Below are positions 25,701 to 36,651 of a stretch of 64,000 nt of DNA, piece after piece. The DNA lies in contig JAFFSR010000239.1 of assembly GCA_017163975.1 (NCBI GenBank), positions 3,410,001 through 3,474,000 on the forward strand. The letters are read 5' to 3'. The translations under genes were made by a program, and so were the position numbers. Position 1 is the first letter of the stretch; every line of letters starts with the position of its first letter. This DNA is from Anastatus disparis (taxonomy: Eukaryota > Arthropoda > Insecta > Hymenoptera > Eupelmidae). Below the pieces are notes generated by a model that saw only the letters and a list, made by a program, of their open reading frames with translations, made no database searches and was not told where the DNA came from.

Positions 25701-28602
25701 CAAGTGCCAAGATGATATATATTAATTACTCCTTTTTTATTCAAGAATTTATGTATTTTATACTTAGATTCTTAAATATAATGGCACTGTTGAATTTTAA
25801 CTTTTTCATCGTAGATGTCAGTTGACTTCTTATTAAGTCTGACTTGATGAATTTACTGTATTTATTCTTTTATTTTTTGAATCTGCTAATTGTCACATCC
25901 ATCGCCTTTTCTTCATTTTTTTGTTTTTACATCCATTTTTATTCTCTCTCTAATTGTTGCGTATTTTACACGCTAATGTAAACTGTTAAAGAAAAAAGAT
26001 TATTTGAAAAATTTGATACGAAGCACTTTATTTTACATGAGTATATACACGTATTCTTCTCTCGAACAAAAATAACATCTGCCAGCACTTAAACAACTAA
26101 TTAAAAAAATTCTTTTTTCCTTTTTTCCTTTCTCAACCTTATTAAAGACAGTTTAGATGTAAAATTGAGACAATATACATTTCTACAGGTGTAATACTTT
26201 ATCAGGGATGAGAAGAAAAAAGAGAGAAAAAGGGATTTTAGAATAACGAGTCAGATGGGAGAAACCGAGCTTTGCATCGTTGATTAGAGGAAGAGCGTAT
26301 ATACGTAGATACGTATACGAACACCTCATCGACATGCACCAGGTTCACTCTACTCTGCGCTACGATCCCTTACTTTACTTCCCGCTATCCTTGTACAACA
26401 CGTTAACGCCGTGCCGTGCGTTGCAAACCAAAAAAAAAACAAGAAGAAAAGTATATAGATGTGATTTCTTCTTTTTTTTTATATTACATATATTTCACGT
26501 ATTGTAATATATAAAATATAAGCTTTTTTTTTCTTTTTATTTCATATTTAACTTTTTAAACTATACACCATCTTGCGCGATAACCATCAGCATTTTAATC
26601 TTTTTTTCTCTTTATTGCGCACTTTTGGATGTTTGAGTTTAGAGAAAAAAAAGGAGAAAAAAATGTAGAATTAAAGTTTTTTTATGCGCGCAGATTTTAA
26701 AGAGCTTTTTGCGTATATGCATGTGTGGGTGTAATAAAAAGGTGTTGAAACTCTTTTTATGAGCAATACTTTTTTTAATATTTACATACTTAAAATGAAC
26801 ATTTTTGACACATTTTTCTCTCGCTTTTACGTATTGAAAATATGAAAAAAAATTTTCACACGAGATATTAATCTTGATAACAAAGTGCCACTAGCTTTTA
26901 ATTACTCGAGTGTTCCGTGAGCATTTCATCTCCAAAAAATGCAAAAAATTTTTCATCGCAGAGATGAAATACTACTCGTCATATAATATAGAGAAATTTA
27001 AATCTAATTTCAACTCGTATGTCGGAGAATACGTTCATATTTCTTATAAACGGGATATACTTTAAAATACATGGCACTCAAGGGGGCTCAATAATAGAGT
27101 CCCTGGCAATTTAAGGTCGACGACTGGAATCCAAGTTTTCTTTAAAGTACCCGTTAGGATGGTAAATTCGAATTTTGAGAATTTTTTATGGAATAATAAA
27201 TAAGATATAAATCGTTATAAACTAATTACTTATTTAAGAGATTGTGTTCTAAATTACTGCACCGCAGAAAGCAGAAATCTGAATTAATACTTTTATTTTT
27301 TTTAAAGACTTTTTTTGCAATTTAATTTATTGAGCTCTACTTTTTAGTTTTTGAAATATGAATGATCAAAGCTTTGTTTATGAGACGCATTGTGCAGCGA
27401 AGAACGTTAAAAAGTTTTGATCGATCGTATTTTCAAAATTATAAAATTTAACTAAATAAGTATAATGTAGAAAAGTTTCTTAAAAAAAGAATGAATGAAC
27501 ACATGGAATCAAGTTTTAGTCTGCTAAGATACGTTAGTTTGTAGATATATTGTCTTAAAATAATTAAATTGTATCCGACTTTTTAAAACTTAAAACTGTC
27601 AAACTTCAAATTTAAAAAGAAAACTTCATTTCAGACGAAAAGCTACAACTACTACAGACTTTATTGTCGACGAAATAATATCCAAAGAAAATAAAGTTAT
27701 TTTTTAAAATAAATAAAGCAATAAATTTATTAAAACTATAAACATTTTCAATACTTCTAGTGACACATACAAAGCAAATAATGAACTTACCGGTGATTAT
27801 CAATGGTTGATGTTATCATACAATATCGTTGTATCAACTGATCTTGGAAAAAAGGAAACCTTTTATACCAACAGCATATAACTCCTATATACAAATGATA
27901 TTGTTCTTTGCAAATGAAATTTTTTTCATATGGATAATAAAATTTTATATTTTATCGACTATCTTGATAGATAACAACATTTACATATGACCTTTTTTTA
28001 CAAATTAAAGTTTACAAAGTTATTATGACGTATTATCGATATTGTTCCTTTTACGATTTAACTAAACTTGTTTTTAGTGTTAAAAAGTCAAAAGTTTGTT
28101 TATGTCGTCATAATAATAATTTATTTTTGTTACTATTATTTTTATAAATTTATTAAAGGCTTTAAAACATATAAAAAAATTTAGTTAAAAACACTTATTT
28201 ATTGAAAATTTCGATAATGCCAAATATGTAAAATGAGCTCGTGAAAAAACTAAAACACATATTCATAAATGCTATAAAGCACTATTACTCGAAATTTTAA
28301 TTCATCAAATACAATATTGAATTGGAAATTTTTTTAGAATATACACGTTTGAATAATACTAAATTTTTTTTTCAAATTTTAATTAAATCCCTTCGTTTTT
28401 TATTAAATTATCAAAACGTCTTGAAAAAAACCATTTTGGAGTTTAAATTTTGCTAAATCTAGTTTGTTTGAACTAAAAACTTCGTTCGCTGATAGCTCGA
28501 TGGAGCCACTGTATATTTTCGCCTGTAGTTGCAGAAACCTCAAGTTATATCAATAGCAATCAAGAAAACATCTAATAAGTGCGTGACATAGGCGCTTAAA
28601 AT
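22789..28602. other. Gap between secreted gene and Hip14
   Basis: AT-rich, with one SINE-like copy (24289-24442) and scattered poly-A/T. The open frames at 25272-25556 and 27612-27803 are AT-driven and lack similarity. A GC-richer patch at 27070-27170 can fold into a short hairpin (agggggctc / gagtccct) but was not identified. Confidence 0.4.
24289..24442 (-). mobile_element. tRNA-headed SINE-like element, copy 2
   Basis: Same order as copy 1: head GAGGTCGTCAGTGGCTCAGT, A box (24419-24430), TTTGTAATCTCGCG, B box region (24375-24387), then the non-tRNA body with TTGATACAAGC and TTACATGTGC. It ends in a small GCGA/TCGC hairpin and GCTAATTAATT, matching GCTAATTAG at the end of copy 1. Confidence 0.75.
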
Positions 28603-28622
28603 ATTTCGGAACGTTCCGAAAT
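28603..28622. promoter_or_regulatory. Perfect 20-bp palindrome, copy 1
   Basis: ATTTCGGAACGTTCCGAAAT is identical to its reverse complement. It lies about 950 bp upstream of the Hip14 start codon and close to the probable leader exons. It contains GAA-cg-TTC, the inverted core of a heat-shock element, but the outer TTC/GAA units are spaced by one base rather than two. Confidence 0.6.
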
Positions 28623-28701
28623 TCATAATATAAGGTGAAGCGATTTATCACTTAAAAGCCTTCCAGTATATAATAACGATCCGCATATATAATAGTTTAT
28701 T

Positions 28702-28721
28702 ATTTCGGAACGTTCCGAAAT
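28702..28721. promoter_or_regulatory. Perfect 20-bp palindrome, copy 2
   Basis: An exact second copy of the palindrome at 28603, 99 bp downstream. The flanking sequences are not alike, so this is not a simple duplication of a longer segment. Confidence 0.6.
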
Positions 28722-28910
28722 GCAATCATAATCCATCGTCATCGATGTAGAGCAAAGGAAAAGGAAAAAAAATAATATTAAAAATAGGATATACCAAAAG
28801 CAACCTCGTGCGTGTTAAGTAAAAAAGGAAGCGCGATTCCATTGATCAGAGACGCGCTGTGTTGACCTGCGTCGCTTTTATATTTTTATCTTTTATCAAT
28901 ATCCCCCCAG

Positions 28911-29548
28911 GTAATGCACGACCACTTATTAGAGTGTTAAAAAAATGTTTATATCAAGATAATCAAGATACGTGATTTCTAAAGCTTCTGCAAGTGTGCC
29001 TGCGTTATTACAAGTTTGATTTTCATTTATTTAAAGTTTCAAGACACTTTATAATTGTAAATTTCGATTAAAATGGCGAGGAACGTATTATTAATTATTG
29101 TCGCAATGAAGAATTGATTGGTGATTCCAATTTTTACATATGAATACCGATAAAACGTTTGAAACGCCATAAGCAGTTGGAATTGAATTGAGGTTAGCTT
29201 TATTTTTTTTTCCTCATTTCAAAGAGAATATATGTCATATTACCGGCGTGACTGCCCCGCCTATTATTTTTTTTTATCTAAAGATTTTCAAACTATTTTA
29301 AGAGAAATTTATATATCTATAGGTTCAGTAATTTTCAATGAACTGCTTCTCAAAGAGGAGTGTTTGAAAAATCAAAAAAAAGGAAAAAAACAAAGTAGTA
29401 ATCTTGTTTGTTGACATGTCGATGCGTAAACAGTGACAAGAACGTCGCCACTTACCAGGTAATAATAGAAAATTGTTTTTTTTAAGCATTTATTGTTTAA
29501 ATGAAAATACGTTGAATTAATGGAAATTTATGATTTTAAAAAATTTAG
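28911..29548 (+). other. Hip14: Leader exons and introns of Hip14
   Basis: Two good donors, ccccag then gtaatg at 28911 and taccag then gtaata at 29459, precede the acceptor tttag ending at 29548, two bases (one base, c) before the Hip14 ATG. They may be alternative leader exons or successive ones; cDNA would tell. No coding is visible between them. Confidence 0.4.
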
Positions 29549-29549
29549 C

Positions 29550-32260
29550 ATGTACGCCCTGCAAATGCAAAATGCCTGCCAAGGTGATGATAATGAACCG
29601 CAGCCAGATCCATGCTTGCAAAACCGTGAACCGACTCATACATCAACAACACAAGATTGTAGTACTTTTGATATTGTCAAAGCTACTCAGGTATAAATAA
29701 TATATTTATTGATAATATATAGTGGTTCTATTACATTTAATCTCAAATTAATAATACAATTTGGTTTTTTTAGTATGGAGCCTTGGACCGAGTTCAAGAG
29801 CTGGTGGAAGCAGGTGCAGATGTTAACCAACCTGATCTTGAAACAGTCACTTTATTACATTGGGCTGCAATTAACAATAGAAAAGAAATTGTTAAATACT
29901 TAATAGCAAAAGGAGCGATAGTCGATGCTATAGGTGGAGAATTAGCATCGACTCCATTGCATTGGGCAACAAGGTCAGTTTTTATATGTTGGTAATTATT
30001 CTGGAAAATATTGAATTATAAGAATATTAAACATTTTTTGCTTTATATTCTAGACAAGGGCATTTAGCAACTGTTGTAATTTTAATGAAGGCTGGTGCTG
30101 ATCCGACGTTACGAGATTGTGAAGGCTCATCTTGTATACATTTAGCAGCTCAATTTGGACATACAGCTATAGTAGCTTATTTAGTAGCAAAAGGTGTTAA
30201 TCCAAATATGCCTGATAGAAGTGCCATGACACCTTTAATGTGGAGTGCTTATAAAATTAACAGGTAAAAAACACATTTTTTTTATTCATATCATAAATTC
30301 ATTACTAACAAATCTCAAATCTTAAATTTTACTTAAATTATATTATTTATTCTTTATATTATAAATCTAAATGTGTTTCATCTTGCAAGAAGCGCTCATC
30401 AATTAACCAAGTCATCAATCTGAAGATATAATACTGAATTTTAATATTAAGTGTAATAATTTTTTCTTTAAGCTACGCATATTTTCACAGTCTAGATCCC
30501 ACTCGATTACTTCTCACATTAGGAGCTTCGCACAGTTTGACAGACAATTTGCACGGGAATACAGCATTGCATTGGGCAATTATAGCTAAAAATAATACAG
30601 CTATTAGAACATTGGTAAATTATGGGGCTTCTTTAGATGTTCCCAACTTTAAAAGTGAAACTCCAATGATGTTATTAGGACCTCATATAGGAGCAGCTTG
30701 GTTAGGACATAAATTCAGCCAGGAATTAAAACAAAAACAAGGTCGAGTAAGAGTATGGTGCCGAGACAAGGTAAATTCAAAAAAGTCTATATTTTTATTC
30801 CAGCTATTAAATTCTATTATATCCTTTTTTTTATAGAGAATACGATGGTATTGCATGATAAGCACTCCTGTCATAATATTCTATGCTATTGGAATGATAT
30901 TTCAAAGCGGCCTAGACTACTTGATAAAATTGGCTGCCTTTGTTGCTCTCTACATTATCATTTATACTGCAAGTAACTATATTTATGATGAGAGACTTTA
31001 TTACATTCTGCCAATGTCAATTTACTTAGCAACTAAGGTATGTTGTGATTGTAATCATTAAAAACATGAAAAATAATGTAATTATCATCTATCTCTTTAT
31101 CAATATGTAGATAACATTGTTTATTTTCCTTTTATCTTATTTTCCAATACTTGAATAATCGTTCAATAATTCTATTTTATATTACGTTACTGGAAAAAAT
31201 AAATAAATTTATTATTTTATTAGATGTGGATATATGTAACTTGGGTATTTTGGCTTGGAGTACACGCAGCATGGTATCTTTGGCTTTTACTAGTCACTGG
31301 TTCAGTTCCTCTTTGGATCTGCTTTTTACAGTCTTGGCGAGGAGATCCAGGTGTAATTAAAGCCTCTCATGAGGATAAACTTAATGTAAGATTATTCTTT
31401 TCTTTTTTTTCTTATACATAGACTCAATTTAATCCAGATTTATTATTAATTTTTATAGTGTATAGTAGAATTAGCAGAAAATGGTGGCTTTGAGCCTCAA
31501 TTGTTTTGTCATACGTGTTTAGTACGTAAACCAATGCGATCTAAGCATTGTTCAGTATGCGACGTTTGTGTCGCCAGGTATGATCATCATTGTCCATGGG
31601 TGAACAACTGTATTGGTAAGTTTTAATGTTTTTATAGTTTATCGCTTGTATTATATTAATTCATTAAACTATTTTATTATATTTAAGGTGCTCGTAATCA
31701 TAAATACTTTATTGGATTCTTAATATCTCTGTTGGGTCTTTGTATTGTAATATTAGCTGCAAGTGTTCAATATTGGCAGTTTGAGTGCTGGTCTAATCTT
31801 ACAGATGGCCATACTCCTGATAATTACTTAATTGCAGCTGCAACCTGCGATCCATGGGTTATGTGGGTTACTACTAATACTGCTCTTCATTCATTTTGGG
31901 TCGGTACTCTTCTTGCTTGCCAATGTTATCAGGTCAGTAATGTGATCTATTTATTTACGTTATGTGTATGGAAATGTATAAATTTTAAAAATTCTTTTTA
32001 TTGAAATATAATGTTTTTCTCAGATTATGATTTTGGGTATGACCACAAATGAACGTATAAACGCTGGTCGTTATAAACATTTTAGTAAAGGGAATCCATT
32101 CCACAGAGGAGCCTTACAGAATGCAGCTGATTTTTGTGATTGTAATTTGTGTGGCCTGAAAGCTAAACCCAGTACTGACTGGTTGCAAAGCTATGATTTG
32201 AAGCAAAGTGTTGAAAAATTACCTTTACTTTCCGAAAAAGACAGTTATCAATATGTTTAA
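29550..32260 (+). CDS. Hip14: Palmitoyltransferase Hip14 (ZDHHC17/13 family)
   Basis: Nine exons: 29550-29690, 29774-29973, 30054-30263, 30473-30770, 30837-31037, 31224-31385, 31459-31615, 31688-31932 and 32024-32260. All introns are GT-AG and in matching phase. The product has 616 residues, close to the 630 or so usual for the family. Residues about 48-280 carry ankyrin repeats (for example [18 protein letters not shown] and GNTALHWAI). Membrane segments follow at about 290-380. The cysteine-rich domain has its active-site DHHC at 446-449 inside [13 protein letters not shown]. More membrane segments follow, then the TTxE motif (TTNE, 545-548) and a cytosolic tail. The enzyme attaches palmitate to cysteines of proteins at Golgi and synaptic vesicles; in flies the substrates include SNAP25 and CSP. 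All catalytic residues are present, so the gene looks intact. Confidence 0.95.
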
Positions 32261-32687
32261 ATTTTTTTTACACAGCGCCAAAGTTGCGATTCTAGTGATT
32301 AATTTTGCTGATGTGAAATATGCAAGGCTTGAAACCAAAACGTTTACAGAATAAGTGTACCTTGGACAACGAGAAATGAGATTAGAAAGTCTCACTAATC
32401 TAGTCATCAAAATACTGACATGTGAACATGGAGTTATAAATGCTGAAAAAAAAATTCATCATATCATGTGAATTGAAACGTGAATACGTTTAAAAATGTT
32501 GTGCCATCACCAAATTTTGCAACCTATGAAATATGTTTTGAATGATTTTTTGTATAACATGATGCATATTGTATATAAACTTTAACCCTTTTAAGCAACA
32601 CCTCGCCTTTTAAGTTCAGATTACATTCATCATTGAACAAATATAAAGATTTGCCAATTTTTATTTTCTTGCATGAATTGGAAATTT

Positions 32688-32693
32688 AATAAA
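32688..32693 (+). terminator. Possible poly-A signal of Hip14
   Basis: AATAAA about 430 nt after the Hip14 stop codon. Other AATAAA strings occur further on, so the true 3' end is uncertain. Confidence 0.35.
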
Positions 32694-34606
32694 CAAATGA
32701 AAAGAAATTGGATATTTAAAAATTTCCAATTTTTTAATTCATTAGCCACAAATAATATTATGCTTCAAAGGGTTAATAATTGACTGTTAGGGTAGATATT
32801 ATTGATAAATGACTGAGATGATAAACACACTAGTGACTGACTAATTAAAATTGTATTATATTAATAATAATAATAAATATTTTATTGTGACTTGAAAACA
32901 ATAAACATATGATCATATGTTTATAAGTTTTTAAAGATTTAATAAAATCAAATTTAGTCATTCACTGGTGATAAAGTTATAATCATTTACTATGTGTTTC
33001 GCCCTAAGTAAAAAAAGTAATATTTATAAAAATCATCATTTGCTGCTTCATCTATCCTGCGTATTTATTTTTATATGAATTGTCTTTCCTAATTCGAAAT
33101 TTAGAAAAAATTTGTAGTCTTTAAAGTTTTGATTTAATAATGCGATTTGATTCGAATTTATAGATAAATAAATTTAACAAATGAAGCATAAGCATCACGC
33201 TAAGATTTTGATAATTTATCATTTTTAAATGATACTTTTTGTATATTAAATTTTTTTCATTTATAAAGAAGAATTTGATGTAATTAAACAATTTTTTTTC
33301 TACAAAAAGTAATTTGTTTTGTAAGATATTAATGAAACATTTGTACAAAGACCAAAAGGTACACAAGTATTCATTTAATTTATTTTTTTGAATGAACATG
33401 ATAAAACGACTAAAACAATAAAGGATATTTTAATGACTCGTGATAAAATTAGCACATTTTATTAAAATATTTTGTTACTTAACTTGCAAGACAGAAAAAA
33501 AAAATGTAGGATCTTGAAATACTAGACATTCCAAACTGCGATCAAGAATCCTACATATTAGCAATAAGAAAATTCTCCATTTAATGTAATCTACTATTAA
33601 TGTAAATTAAACTTTTTAAGTGTTTTAAACGTACATTAAACTTAAATTTAACTTTTTTTAACGCTGATTGTAATGTCTATTTTTAATGGCAACTTTTGCA
33701 ATAAGTAATTGACCTTAATATATGATTAAATGTGTTTTTTTTAATTAATAGAAGAGCTTTGAAGTTACCTATGAGATAATTATATTCGTGTTAGAACAAA
33801 TTTAAGAGATACAAAAATTAAGATGTATGTAATTTACTGATTTTTATCAAAAAAATTTATACCAAATCATTTGATCAATTTTGGTGTGTTATACTGTGAT
33901 TTTTTAAATCTTGTGAATAAAAAGTTTGCTCTCCACTGGCTGCACAAATAATTTAATTTACAATATTGTAATGAAAGTTGCTGTACCTTCAATGAAATAT
34001 TTTTATTGAAAATTTCAGAAATTAAAAATGTTGAAATAAACAAAATTCGCTGATACTGCAGACTAATCTATATTTAAACTATTTGTTTTTACTACTATTA
34101 TTAAAACTTATTTTTACTCTTTAATCCTGTAAGATTATGTGAAAAACTGCGTTTTTAAAAAGAAAGACTGCTTAAAAAATTTTGACAGTCACTTATACAC
34201 GTACGTAACGTTGTATTATAAGCCATTGGTATTATGTTATATATATCATAATAGAAGCAAAAACCAATAAAAGATTTTTTTTGTCAGTCATATTAGTTTT
34301 ATATTGTTTTCTGGATTGAATTGACGAAAAAATAATAATCGATTGTTATCTAAAGCTCTTGTTTTGAATAATTATACTAAATCAAAAATATTGTTTTATA
34401 CTAAGAAAAAAAATAAAAATTATGTTAAAACTTAATATATAATTCATTTTATTTAATACAGAATATCATTTGTTTATAACTTTTATCAGAGATAGTCTTT
34501 TTTTCATTAAATAAGTTCTTGAGCTGTGGTTAGGAGTTAGAACCTAATTTGTTTTTTTATTTTTAAAAAGTTTTAATTATTTTTTTATTATTGTGATGTA
34601 AATGCA
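32694..34606. other. Gap between Hip14 and the membrane protein gene
   Basis: Very AT-rich. It may include an extended Hip14 3' UTR. No coding or structured element was recognised. Confidence 0.4.
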
Positions 34607-35916
34607 ATGGGCACAGAAAAAATAACATATTCTTCAGATACTTTAGAAAGATCGAATTTATCTTCGTTGCAATCGGATTTCAGTTCAATAAATAAATCAG
34701 CAAATTCAGATAATAACCTTAATAAAACTGAAAGTAAATATTAATAATTAATACTACATTAATAAATTTGAATTATTTTAATATTTGTGATTTGAATTTT
34801 GTATACAATTTATTAGATTCTAATTTTGATTCATCCCAGCATTTTCCACAATGTCTTTGTGAACGATTTCAACTGTAAGTTTTGAACAATTTAACGTACA
34901 TTTTTAATGAAAATTTTATCTATAGTTTAATGAAATTTTTTTTATTTGAATAGTAATGAACCTAACTTTAAAAAGCAAGAAGACAATGGTAAAAATTTTC
35001 TTCAAGAGCGCAAAAATTTCATATTTTATTAAACTATTTCAACATAACTTTTAGGAACTCAAACAAATGAATGGGAACATTTTAATGGAAAATGGCCTCG
35101 GCAAAGTTATTCTAATAAAAAAGATAAATCTTATGCCGTGAAATCCAAAAGAAGAAGAAAAATTCGTGTTGGAAGGGTTTGAAATTTGTTCAAAATAAAA
35201 TAAAATAATTTAATGTATCTTTCTATAACTTTAATAATGATTATGATCAGTATAGCTTTCTGATTGTTGTCGACTTTTAAAAGGGATACCTGCAAAAAAA
35301 GAACCGAGCTTAAAAAACATTGAAAATCCTATGAATTCCGAATCAAATTTTAAAAGTGATAAGGAGATAGCTGAGAAAATTGAAATTTATTATTTCGACC
35401 ACGGCAACTCAGCGTATTAAAGTTTAATAATACTTAATATAAGCCTTTATAATAAATACACAAATATTACCATTATTTATTTTATATCACAGATACTATC
35501 ATACCACTGATTCTCCACCAGTATTGGCAACTGAAAAACTTGCCGAGGCAGCTAACATTGAAATAACCCGATTTTGGGCTGAAATATTTGGTTACATTCA
35601 CGTAGCAACGTCTTTTATAACGACTCTAATTTTACAATTTATAAGATGTATACTTTTTAGTTTAGTAAGGCCTTTAACGGTTGGTATTATCCAACTAGTA
35701 GCTGATTACTTTTTAAAACCTTTACTCTCAATAACATTTAATGGTATTATACAACCAATACTTATTTTATTTTATAACATTGCAACGTCACTTCGCGATT
35801 GTTGTGAACCTCTAGCTACAGCTCTTGGCTTTTATATCAAAGAATTAGCAATATTGTTTAGATCCTGCAGGCTCATTGAAGTAACTCATAACCACAGAAC
35901 AATTGACAACACGTGA
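34607..35916 (+). CDS. Membrane protein of unknown function
   Basis: Six exons: 34607-34733, 34817-34874, 34954-34988, 35055-35176, 35256-35413 and 35493-35916. The joints have phases 1, 2, 1, 0 and 2, all consistent, giving 307 residues. Residues 1-165 are hydrophilic, Ser/Asn/Lys-rich and probably disordered, with a basic cluster KSKRRRKIR at about 105-113. From about 180 the protein becomes well ordered: TEKLAEAANIEITRFWAEIF, then three or so hydrophobic stretches between about 203 and 290 (IHVATSFITTLILQFI; LVRPLTVGIIQLVADYF; IIQPILILFYNIA). It ends with DCCEPLATALGFYIKELAIL and a short polar tail. I do not recognise the family, but the C-terminal half looks like conserved coding sequence. 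The fourth donor (agg, then gtttga) and fifth acceptor (tatag) are weak sites and the least certain joint. Confidence 0.7.
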
Positions 35917-35945
35917 ACATTATTGCACAGTGAAAAAAAATAATG

Positions 35946-35951
35946 AATAAA
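35946..35951 (+). terminator. Poly-A signal of the membrane protein gene
   Basis: AATAAA 30 nt after the stop codon. This gene and Mob2 converge here, with about 730 bp between their stop codons. Confidence 0.45.
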
Positions 35952-36511
35952 TGAGATAACATGAGACACTGAAATAATTGAAACAGAAAATTAATTTAAC
36001 ACCAGGTATATATTTGTTTTTTTCATTATAACTTTACAATATTATCATCGTTTTTTTTTCGCGCTTTGTATTTTTTTTTCTTTTATACAGAACAAATCAT
36101 ATTTCATTTGTATATTTTCTCACTCACAAGTTTTCTTACTCACCACTCGTAGGGACTAAACTTATATAATTCGTCAATAATTCTTGTCTCTTCGCTTTCA
36201 ATATTATCTCGCAATAAATTATGTACAATCTCACAAACAGCAAACGAAGGAACCTAATTACATCGTACAGTTGCTTTCTTTCTCATAATTTGCTATTTAC
36301 AGGTACTACTTTTGTGTTCTTTTATTTTTTAACGTCCTTCCTTTCTATACTGCATTTTTTCGTTTAGTTATCATTCTTTCCTTTTTTTATTCTTCTCTCT
36401 CTCTCTCTCTTTTATCTCTGTATACAGGAGGACAGTTAAACTCCTTGCTTTTTTTATAATTCATCGGTGCGTCACGTAGCGCAAATAGCCTCAATGAAGC
36501 AAGTTTAACTT

Positions 36512-36517
36512 TTTATT
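36512..36517 (-). terminator. Mob2: Possible poly-A signal of Mob2
   Basis: AATAAA on the minus strand about 135 nt beyond the Mob2 stop codon; further TTTATT strings near 36321 and 36385 are alternatives. Confidence 0.35.
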
Positions 36518-36651
36518 TTCTTCAATATTTTTCAGTTGGACTTTAGCGAACAAAGAAAAAATCAAGAGGAGGGCAAAGGCATTTTATCAATGATGACGAT
36601 CTAATCTCAAGGAACTGTTGCCTCTGGCTTCTCCCTTGGCTTTGGACAATT

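Noticed and set aside
28603..28721. Canonical heat-shock elements
   Set aside because: The half-site spacing (1-2-1) is not that of consensus nGAAn units, so I did not call it a heat-shock site.
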